From DATLWN01 sp964492895 (GTDB taxonomy: Bacteria > Pseudomonadota > Zetaproteobacteria > Mariprofundales > Mariprofundaceae): a DNA stretch of 64,000 nt. The stretch's first letter is position 1. The number at the start of each line of letters is the position of its first letter. The notes beneath the pieces were generated by a model. The model made no database searches and was not told the DNA's origin. It saw only the letters and a list, made by a program, of their open reading frames with translations. The stretch lies in contig CAZBLR010000006.1 of the NCBI GenBank assembly GCA_964492895.1, forward strand, positions 1-64,000. Direction: 5' to 3'. Shown one piece after another: positions 17,446-24,636 of this stretch. The position numbers and the translations under genes are program-made.

Positions 17446-18494
17446 CCGAACCTGAGATCCTCGCCGACCTGCCCGAACACCTGCACCGCCCGGCCGCCGC
17501 CCTGCTCGAGGCCTTCGCCGACCAACCGGTGCACAAGCGGCGCGTGCTGATGGAGACGCTGCACCTGCTGGCCGGGCACCACGACACCGCCGACATGAAG
17601 ATGATGGCCAACATCATCAACGAGATCCGCCGCGGCCTGGCCGTGTTCGCGCCCTACAAGCCCTACCGCAAGGCCAGCATCTTCGGCTCAGCCCGCATCG
17701 GCAGCGACGATCCGCGCTACCGCCAGACCGAGGCCTGCGCCCGGGTGCTGACCGAGGCCGGGTTCATGATCATCACCGGCGGCGGTGGCGGCCTGATGCG
17801 CGCCGCCAACGAGGGGGCCGGCCCCGACCAGTCCTTCGGCATCAACATCAACCTGCCCATGGAGCAGTTCCCGAACCCGGTCGTCGACGGCTCGCCCCGC
17901 CATTTCTTCTGCAAGTACTTCTTCACGCGCAAGCTGTTCTTCCTGAAGGAGAGCGACGCCGTGGTGCTGACCCCCGGCGGCTTCGGCACCCTGGACGAGA
18001 CCTTCGAGACGCTGACGCTGCTGCAGACCGGGCGCAATCCGCCGGTGCCGGTGGTGCTGCTGGAGGCGCCGGACGACGACTACTGGGGCCCGTTCCTGCA
18101 GTCGTGGATGCGCCGGCTCGTCAACGACCGCCTGATCAGCCCCGACGATTTCCAGCTGCTGTTCCACACCGACAACGTGGCCTCGGCGGTCGAGCACATC
18201 ACGGATTTCTACAGCAATTACCACAGCTTCCGCTATGTCGGGGATCTGATCCTGCTGCGCTTGCTGAACCCGCTGGGCGGAGAGGCGCTGGCACGCCTGA
18301 ACGCCGAGTTCGCCGACGTGCTCAACGAGGGCACGATCGAGCAGGTGTATGCCTGGCCGTCCAGCGACGACGCCTGCTACGCCCACCTGCCGCGCCTGCG
18401 CATGCATCTGGACCGCGGGCGCATGAACGTGCTGCCGACGCTGATCCGGCGCATCAACGCACTGGCAGCGGCCGGGGAAAAGGCCCGGGACTGA
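17442..18494 (+). CDS. LOG family (TIGR00730-type) nucleotide phosphoribohydrolase-like protein
   Basis: 350 residues, longer than the roughly 190-residue LOG core because of extensions at both ends. Core motifs are visible: GGGGGLMRAANEGA (about 113-126) and PGGFGTLDETFE (178-189), the PGGxGTxxE active-site signature for cleaving nucleoside 5'-monophosphates to base and ribose 5-phosphate. The N-terminal extension has the PEHLHRPAAALLEAF helix. Long bacterial members of this group resemble E. coli PpnN, though shorter than it. The row nadA-OmpA-LOG overlaps by a few bases at each junction, so it is one transcript. A link to nicotinamide or nucleotide salvage is inference. Confidence 0.85.
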   Translation: MTEPEILADLPEHLHRPAAALLEAFADQPVHKRRVLMETLHLLAGHHDTADMKMMANIINEIRRGLAVFAPYKPYRKASIFGSARIGSDDPRYRQTEACARVLTEAGFMIITGGGGGLMRAANEGAGPDQSFGININLPMEQFPNPVVDGSPRHFFCKYFFTRKLFFLKESDAVVLTPGGFGTLDETFETLTLLQTGRNPPVPVVLLEAPDDDYWGPFLQSWMRRLVNDRLISPDDFQLLFHTDNVASAVEHITDFYSNYHSFRYVGDLILLRLLNPLGGEALARLNAEFADVLNEGTIEQVYAWPSSDDACYAHLPRLRMHLDRGRMNVLPTLIRRINALAAAGEKARD

Positions 18495-18962
18495 TCAGCC
18501 GGGGACGGCGCCGGCCTCGTCGGGACGCAGCACCCGGGCCATGTGGTCGAGCACGCCGTTGATGAAGGCGCGCGGGGCCTCGCCGACGTAGTCTCGGGTC
18601 AGCTCCAGCGCCTCGTTGATGATCACCCGGTACGGCGTCTCCAGCTTGTGCATCATTTCCCACGCGGCCAGGCGCAGCACCGTGTGCTCGACATGGGCGA
18701 TGCTCCTCAGGCTGCGGCCGCGCACGGCGCCCGAGATGGTCTCGTCGATGCGCGCCACGTCGGTGATGACGCCGTGCACCAGCTCGCGCATGAAGTCCCG
18801 ATCCTGGTCCGCGCGCTCCCGCTGCCGCAGGCGATCGGCCAGCAGCGACGGGATCATCGCATCGTCCTGGCCGCCGTTGTGCCAGGCATACAGCACCTCC
18901 AGCGCCGATTCGCGCGCCTTGTGCCGGTTGGGGCGCTTGGGTTTCTTCTCAGGCTGTGACAA
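18495..18962 (-). CDS. nusB: Transcription antitermination protein NusB
   Basis: 155 residues. It binds NusE/S10 and boxA RNA in rRNA antitermination. The family pattern is clear: RHKARESALEVLYAW, then VARIDETISG, and VLRLAAWEMM, TPYRVIINEALELTRDYVGE and FINGVLDHMA. The start is TTG 18962, immediately after the ribH stop, with GGGAG upstream. The ribH-nusB pairing is widespread in proteobacteria. The stop touches the convergent LOG gene stop in TGATCA. Confidence 0.95.
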   Translation of the reverse strand: MSQPEKKPKRPNRHKARESALEVLYAWHNGGQDDAMIPSLLADRLRQRERADQDRDFMRELVHGVITDVARIDETISGAVRGRSLRSIAHVEHTVLRLAAWEMMHKLETPYRVIINEALELTRDYVGEAPRAFINGVLDHMARVLRPDEAGAVPG

Positions 18963-19451
18963 TCAGGACTCCCGCAGCGGCAATTGTTCAAGAAGGCGGG
19001 CCACCTCGACGGCGGTCAGGGCGGCCTCGACCCCCTTGTGGCCGTGCGCCCCGCCGATGCGCTCGCGCGCCTGTTCGGCGGTGTCGACGGTCAGCACGCC
19101 GTTGCCGACGCCGACGTCGCCGCGCTGCGCCACGCGGCCGATGGCATCCATGGCGCCCCGGCAGACGTACTCGAAATGGGCGGTATCGCCGCGGATCACG
19201 CAGCCCAGGCAGACGATGGCGTCATAGGCGCCGGAATCGGCCATGCGCGCCGCGATGGTGCCGATCTCGAAGGCCCCGGGCACGTGCACGATACGGATGG
19301 AGGCCTCATCGGCCCCGTGCGCCTTCAACGCCCCGACGGCACCGGCCAGCAGCGCCTCGGTGACGGCGCCGTTGAAACGGGACACGACGATGCCGACGGA
19401 CAGGCCCGAGGCATCGACATTGCCTGCCAGATGCGGTGCATCCAGGCTCAA
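18963..19451 (-). CDS. ribH: 6,7-dimethyl-8-ribityllumazine synthase
   Basis: 162 residues. It makes the lumazine precursor of riboflavin from a ribityl-pyrimidine and dihydroxybutanone phosphate; the family forms pentamers or 60-mers. Motifs: VVSRFNGAVTEALL, VPGAFEIGTIA (substrate loop) and CLGCVIRGDTAHFEYV (with the catalytic His), then NGVLTVDTAEQA. The start is TTG 19451 overlapping the ribBA stop (TTGA). It is part of the addB-addA-ribE-ribBA-ribH-nusB operon. Confidence 0.95.
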   Translation of the reverse strand: MSLDAPHLAGNVDASGLSVGIVVSRFNGAVTEALLAGAVGALKAHGADEASIRIVHVPGAFEIGTIAARMADSGAYDAIVCLGCVIRGDTAHFEYVCRGAMDAIGRVAQRGDVGVGNGVLTVDTAEQARERIGGAHGHKGVEAALTAVEVARLLEQLPLRES

Positions 19452-20674
19452 TGGCCCTTCTCCCCGACGTCCGGCCCGACATCCAGCATGTGGCCGAGCT
19501 TGTCGCGCTTGGTGGTCAGGTAGGCGATGTTGTCGGCGTGCACGCCGGGCTGCAGCTGCACGCGCTCCACGATCTCCAGGCCGTAGCCGTCCAGGCCGAT
19601 GATCTTCTTCGGGTTGTTGGTCAACAGCTTCAGCTTCCTGAGGCCCAGGTCGCGCAGGATCTGCGCCCCGATGCCGTAATCGCGCAGGTCGGCGTTAAAG
19701 CCTAGCTGGCGGTTGGCCTCGACGGTGTCGTGACCGGCGTCCTGCAGCTGGTAGGCGCGCAGTTTGTTGAGCAGGCCGATGCCGCGCCCCTCCTGGCGCA
19801 GGTACAGGATTACGCCCTCCCCGGCCTCGGCCACCTGGCGCATCGCCGCATGCAATTGCGAGCCGCAGTCGCAGCGGCGCGACGTGAACACGTCACCGGT
19901 CAGACACTCCGAATGCACGCGCACCAGCGTCGGCCGGTCCGGGGCGGGATCGCCCATGACCAGCGCCACATGCTCGGCCTTGTCGACCATGTTCGTATAG
20001 CCGAACAGGCGGAACTCACCGAACTCGGTGGGCATGCGCACCTCGACCTCGCGCTTGACAAGCGAGTCGTGCTTCAGGCGGTGGCGGATGATGTCGGCGA
20101 TGCAGCCGATCTTCAGGCCATGCTTGGCGGCGAAGGCCTTCAGCTCGGGCATGCGGGCCATGGTGCCGTCGTCGTTCATGATCTCGCAGATCACGCCGGC
20201 TGGCTTCAGTCCCGCGAGCCGGGCCAGATCGATGGATGCCTCGGTATGGCCGGCGCGCACCAGCAGGCCGCCTTCGCGCCCGACCAGCGGAAACACGTGG
20301 CCCGGCGTGTGGATATCGGCGGGCTTGGCATTATCGGCGATCGCCGTGCGGATGGTGTGCGCGCGGTCGAAGGCGGAGATGCCGGTGGTGACCCCTTCCG
20401 CCGCCTCGATGGAAACGGTGAAGTTGGTCTTGAATTTCGAATTGGTGTTGGAAACCATCAGCGGCAGCTGCAGCCGGTCGGCCTGTTCCTGCGACATGGC
20501 CAGGCAGATCAGGCCGCGGCCGTGTGTGGCCATGAAGTTGATCGCCTCGGGCGTCACCCACTCGGCGGCCATCACCAGATCGCCCTCGTTCTCGCGGTTC
20601 TCGTCATCGGCGAGGATGATCATGCGCCCGGATTTCAGTTCCTCGATCAGTTCCTCGCATGTGGCCAGCGTCAT
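19448..20674 (-). CDS. ribBA: Bifunctional DHBP synthase / GTP cyclohydrolase II
   Basis: 408 residues. The N-terminal half (about 1-205) is 3,4-dihydroxy-2-butanone 4-phosphate synthase: DDENRENEGDLVMAAE, the acidic metal loop, THGRGLICLA, and HTEASIDLARLAG. The C-terminal half is GTP cyclohydrolase II, with HSECLTGDVFTSRRCDCGSQ giving the C-x10-C-x-C zinc site and YLRQEGRGIGL the catalytic loop. Both halves look intact, so the enzyme should supply both branches of riboflavin synthesis. The start overlaps the ribE stop by ATGA. RibD is not in this cluster. Confidence 0.96.
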   Translation of the reverse strand: MTLATCEELIEELKSGRMIILADDENRENEGDLVMAAEWVTPEAINFMATHGRGLICLAMSQEQADRLQLPLMVSNTNSKFKTNFTVSIEAAEGVTTGISAFDRAHTIRTAIADNAKPADIHTPGHVFPLVGREGGLLVRAGHTEASIDLARLAGLKPAGVICEIMNDDGTMARMPELKAFAAKHGLKIGCIADIIRHRLKHDSLVKREVEVRMPTEFGEFRLFGYTNMVDKAEHVALVMGDPAPDRPTLVRVHSECLTGDVFTSRRCDCGSQLHAAMRQVAEAGEGVILYLRQEGRGIGLLNKLRAYQLQDAGHDTVEANRQLGFNADLRDYGIGAQILRDLGLRKLKLLTNNPKKIIGLDGYGLEIVERVQLQPGVHADNIAYLTTKRDKLGHMLDVGPDVGEKGH

Positions 20675-21306
20675 GCCTCGTCCTCCTTGGCCTGCAACCT
20701 CTTGCCCTCCAACCCCTTGACCTGAAACAGGCGCTCGACGTAGCGACCCAGGATGTCGGTCTCGAGATTGACCACATCCCCGGCCTTGAGGCCGCCCAGA
20801 TTCGTGTGCTGCAAGGTATGCGGAATGAGGTTGACAGAAAACCGGCGTTTGTCCACTGCATTGACCGTCAGGCTGACACCGTTGACCGTCACCGAGCCTT
20901 TGGTCACCACGTAGCCGGCCAGATGCGCCGGCACGTCGATGTCCATGCGCACGTGCTCGCCCTCGGGACGCACCATGGCCACCCCGGCCACGTCGTCGAC
21001 ATGCCCGGTCACCCAGTGGCCGCCCAGCGCGTCGCCGAGGCGCAATGCCGGCTCCAGGTTCAGCCGCCGGCCCGGTTCGGCGCCGGCGAAGGTCGTTTTG
21101 TCCAGGGTCTCGGCGGACAGCGTGGCCGCGAACTCCCCCGGCGCGGGGAAGGCGGTCACGGTCAGGCAGCAGCCGTCGACCGCCACCGAATCGCCGAGCT
21201 GCCAGCCGCCCATGTCCAGCTGCGTCGACACCCGCCAGTCGGCGCCGTCCGGCCTTGCGATCACCGCCTCGAGGCGGCCGACGTCCTGGATGATCCCGGT
21301 GAACAT
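20671..21306 (-). CDS. ribE: Riboflavin synthase, alpha chain
   Basis: 211 residues. It dismutates two dimethylribityllumazines into riboflavin. Start MFTGIIQDVG at 21306, the invariant family N-terminus; a longer reading to 21315 is not needed. Two lumazine-binding repeats: first about 1-90 (VDGCCLTVTAF, FAATLSAETLDKTTF), second about 98-190 (NGVSLTVNAV, FSVNLIPHTLQHTN). It begins 36 bases after the AddA-like stop, so there is no room for an FMN riboswitch. Called ribE or ribC depending on the naming scheme. Confidence 0.95.
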   Translation of the reverse strand: MFTGIIQDVGRLEAVIARPDGADWRVSTQLDMGGWQLGDSVAVDGCCLTVTAFPAPGEFAATLSAETLDKTTFAGAEPGRRLNLEPALRLGDALGGHWVTGHVDDVAGVAMVRPEGEHVRMDIDVPAHLAGYVVTKGSVTVNGVSLTVNAVDKRRFSVNLIPHTLQHTNLGGLKAGDVVNLETDILGRYVERLFQVKGLEGKRLQAKEDEA

Positions 21307-21342
21307 GGCGCGCATGCTATCGCGCCCGGCGCACGATTGGCA

Positions 21343-24300
21343 CTACCCGGTGCCGTCGGGGCCGGCATCCTCCGGCGCGAACGCGCGCCAGGCATCGAGC
21401 ATCGGGAAATACAGCCCGAGCCGGATCGGCCGATCCTCCATCGCCTGCAGCAGCCGCGCATAGCGCTCCAGCTGCGGCCGGTGGCGCTGCACCTCGGCAT
21501 CCAGGAAGTCCCGGGCATCGCCGCCGGCGTGCTCGCCGGTCTTGTAATCGACGATCCAGCGCACGCCCTCGCGATCGACGAAGCTGCGGTCGATGACATG
21601 GTGGGACACCGTGGTGCCGTGCCGGCTGCTCAGCGCCCATTCCGAACGGGCCTCGTCATGCCGGCCCGATAGCAGCCAGGCCGCGCGTTCGCTGGCCAGC
21701 ACCTGCTTCAGCGCCGTCTCGCAACGCGCGCCCGCCCGCTCGAGCACGTCGCCGGAAAGCCCTTCGGCCACCAGCATGGCCCGCATGGCCGCGGTCTCGG
21801 CGGCGGCATCGGCATCCGTCCAGTGTTCGATGCCCTTGTCGGCCACATGCTGCAACGCCGCGTGCACGGCGGTGCCGACCGGTGCGGCCTCGGGCCCTGC
21901 CCAGAAGTACTCGCTTTCCTCCACCTCCGACGCGGCCGCGGCCGCGGCAGGCCCGGGCAGCTCGCGCATGCGCGTCAGCGCCGTGCGCACCGGTCCCGAC
22001 GCCTCCCCGGAGGATTCCAGCCAGTGCGCCGTGGCGCCGAAGCAGCTGTCGCCACCGTCCGGCAGCAGCAGACGCAGCAGCGAACCCTCGGCCGGAAGCC
22101 CGCTGTTGCCGGCCACATGCCCGAACAGATGCAGTGCCGTCTCGGCACGCGTACACGCCACATAGAGCAGACGCGACAGTTCGTGTTGATCGCGGGTCCT
22201 TTCGATATTCCTGACAAGGCCGTACACGGCGTCGCTGCGGCGCACCGGTGGACGCAGCGCAATCAACGGCTGCACCAGGCCCGCCACCGGCACGTCGGTG
22301 AAGGCAAGCAACGGCGCATCGCTCCTGGCATTGCCGTGCCCGAGCCCCGGCAGGATCACCACATCCCATTGCAGCCCCTTGGCGCCATGCATGGTCAGAA
22401 GCTCGACGCGCGCGGCCTCGGGATCGCTGTCGGGGCTGGCATAGAGCTGTTCGAGCCGCTCGTCGAGCAGGGCGAAGTCGATCAGGCCGCCGATGTCCAG
22501 CTCGGCCACCAGATCGAACATCGCCTCGACGTTGCGTCCCGCATCCGTGCCGAGCAGCGAAGGCATGGCCAGCCGTTGCCAGGACTGGGCAAGCAGCGGC
22601 CGCAACGGCGCCCTGCCGGCCGCCTGCAGGCACGGTGCCAGCGCCTGGTACAGGAAGCCGGCGCGCGCCCGCGCATCCCCGTCCAGCGCGGCAAGCCCGT
22701 CCACATCCGCGAGGATCGCCGCCACCGGACGCTCGTCCCCGGCCAGCAGCTGGTGCATCGCCTCACTCGAAAGCCCGCAGCAGGGGGCGCGCAACAACGC
22801 CGCCCACGACACGCGATCGGCCGGATGCAGCAGCGCCCGGAGCAGGGCCCGGAGCAGCCGGATCTCCGGGCGCGTATTCAGCGGCAGGATGTCCACCGCC
22901 CGGAAACGGATGCCGGCCTCGGCCAGCGCCGGCATGATCGCATGCAGGTGCCGGCGCGAGCGGGCCAGCACGGCGATGCGCCGGCCCGCGACCGCAAGCT
23001 CGCGCCGAACCTGTGCGGTCACGGCCGCAGCCTCCGCCGCCGCATCGTGCCCCGACTGCAGGTGCAGGTGCACCTCGCCGTCGTGTGCCAGGGCGGCGTG
23101 GGCCCCGGCATAGCCGACGGCCCCGAGCAGGATGTCGGGCGCATCCGGAAGAATCGCGGAGAAGGCGTGATTGACCCAGTCGACGATGCGCGGCGCGGAA
23201 CGGAAGTTGCGCGTCAGGTTCAGGGCCGTGACCCGCGGCAGCTCGGCGCGGTTGGCCGCGGCCAGCAGGAACAGGCCGACCTCGGCCTTGCGGAAGCGGT
23301 AGATCGACTGCATCGGATCGCCGACCATGAACAGGGTGCGATGGGTGCCGTCGCCGGCCTGCCAGCCCTCGGTGAGGTTGCGCAACAGGCGCAGTTGCAG
23401 CACGGAGGTATCCTGGAACTCGTCGACGAGGATGTGGCGGATGCGATAGTCCAGGCGCAGCAGCAGGTCGGTGGGATTCCCGCCCCCATCCTCCAGCGCC
23501 CGCAGGGCACGCAATGCGATCTCGACGAAGTCGGCCTCGCCGCGCTCGGCGAACAGCCGCTGCAGATGCTCATCGGCCATCAGCAGCAGCGAAATCTGTG
23601 CCTCCAGCACCCGCCACTGACCCTCATCCAGGCACGGCTCGGGGGGCAGCGCCCGCAGCGCATCCAGCGCCCGCGGCAGGCCGTCGATGCAGGAAAGCTG
23701 CTCCAGGACCTCGACGAATGCCTGCTTGTGCCCGGCCGCCGCCTTGTCGGCCGGGAAGCCGACGGACTTGTCCACGCGCTGGCGCAGGGCCGGCGCGTTC
23801 TTCTTCAACAGCAGTTCGGCGATGCGCTGCCAGACGGGAAGCCGGGCCAGAACGGCATCCGGCCATGCCGTCACGCCGGCCAGCACCGCATCCTCCAGGT
23901 TGCTGCCGGCGAAGCGCAGCAGCCCCGGCAGCCGCTCGCGGACGGCGGGCGGGATCAGCGCCGCGCAATGCGCCAGCGTTTGCCCCATGATCTCGGCCAG
24001 GATCCGCTCCTGCATGGTACGCAGCGCCGGCGCGTCATCGGCATGGCGGGCCAGTTCGTGTAGCCACTGGTCGCGCCGGCCGAGCATGTCGGCAACCAGT
24101 GCGATCAGGGCCGGCAGGTTATGATCCTGGTGTAGCAACACGGCCTCGGCCCGCTCCGGATGGCGGCGCAACAGCATGGCGACGGCGGCCTCCGCCGCCT
24201 CGCGGTACAGCGGCGACACATGGGTCGACGGCGCCGGCATGTCGCCGAGTCCGGACAGCAGCGGCAGCTGCCGGGCCAGCGCATGCGTCAGGCTGTCCAG

Positions 24301-24636
24301 GGTCATCATGTTCAGCCGCGAGGGATGCTCGGCCAGATGCCAGCCGCGCTCCGCCGAGCGCCGGTTCGCCGCTTCGGCCAGCCGCCAGGTCTCCATCCGG
24401 TGTCCGGCGTCGTCCGCCGGACGCGCCATGGTCAGCGCCGCGACCACGCGCCCGCGCATCTCTGCCGCCGCCTTGCGCGTGAAGGTCAGCGCCAGGATCT
24501 CCTCCGGCTCGTCGACGACGGCCAGCAGGCTCAGGATGCGCCGGGTCAACAGCTCCGTCTTGCCGGAACCGGCCGGCGCCTGCACCAGGAACGAGCCGGC
24601 CGGGTCGATCGCGGCGGTCCTGACCTCGACACTCAT
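21343..24636 (-). CDS. AddA-like UvrD-type helicase with C-terminal nuclease domain
   Basis: 1097 residues. Superfamily 1A helicase: Walker A QAPAGSGKTELLTRRIL (about 19-35), ALTFTRKAAAEMRGRV (motif Ia), VDEFQDTSVLQLRLL (motif II), VGDPMQSIYRFRKAEVG (motif III), MHGAKGLQWDVVILPG (motif V), and YVACTRAETALHLFG (motif VI). The C-terminus has a RecB-family PD-(D/E)xK nuclease with WIVDYKTGEH. Together with the upstream partner it should form an AddAB-like end-resection complex for double-strand break repair. It overlaps the AddB-like stop by ATGA. Symbol withheld because this proteobacterial branch is only distantly related to Bacillus AddA. Confidence 0.9.
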   Translation of the reverse strand: MSVEVRTAAIDPAGSFLVQAPAGSGKTELLTRRILSLLAVVDEPEEILALTFTRKAAAEMRGRVVAALTMARPADDAGHRMETWRLAEAANRRSAERGWHLAEHPSRLNMMTLDSLTHALARQLPLLSGLGDMPAPSTHVSPLYREAAEAAVAMLLRRHPERAEAVLLHQDHNLPALIALVADMLGRRDQWLHELARHADDAPALRTMQERILAEIMGQTLAHCAALIPPAVRERLPGLLRFAGSNLEDAVLAGVTAWPDAVLARLPVWQRIAELLLKKNAPALRQRVDKSVGFPADKAAAGHKQAFVEVLEQLSCIDGLPRALDALRALPPEPCLDEGQWRVLEAQISLLLMADEHLQRLFAERGEADFVEIALRALRALEDGGGNPTDLLLRLDYRIRHILVDEFQDTSVLQLRLLRNLTEGWQAGDGTHRTLFMVGDPMQSIYRFRKAEVGLFLLAAANRAELPRVTALNLTRNFRSAPRIVDWVNHAFSAILPDAPDILLGAVGYAGAHAALAHDGEVHLHLQSGHDAAAEAAAVTAQVRRELAVAGRRIAVLARSRRHLHAIMPALAEAGIRFRAVDILPLNTRPEIRLLRALLRALLHPADRVSWAALLRAPCCGLSSEAMHQLLAGDERPVAAILADVDGLAALDGDARARAGFLYQALAPCLQAAGRAPLRPLLAQSWQRLAMPSLLGTDAGRNVEAMFDLVAELDIGGLIDFALLDERLEQLYASPDSDPEAARVELLTMHGAKGLQWDVVILPGLGHGNARSDAPLLAFTDVPVAGLVQPLIALRPPVRRSDAVYGLVRNIERTRDQHELSRLLYVACTRAETALHLFGHVAGNSGLPAEGSLLRLLLPDGGDSCFGATAHWLESSGEASGPVRTALTRMRELPGPAAAAAASEVEESEYFWAGPEAAPVGTAVHAALQHVADKGIEHWTDADAAAETAAMRAMLVAEGLSGDVLERAGARCETALKQVLASERAAWLLSGRHDEARSEWALSSRHGTTVSHHVIDRSFVDREGVRWIVDYKTGEHAGGDARDFLDAEVQRHRPQLERYARLLQAMEDRPIRLGLYFPMLDAWRAFAPEDAGPDGTG

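Noticed and set aside
21307..21342. FMN riboswitch before the riboflavin genes
   Set aside because: Only 36 bases separate addA-like and ribE; the 120-base-plus element would have to overlap the upstream coding sequence.
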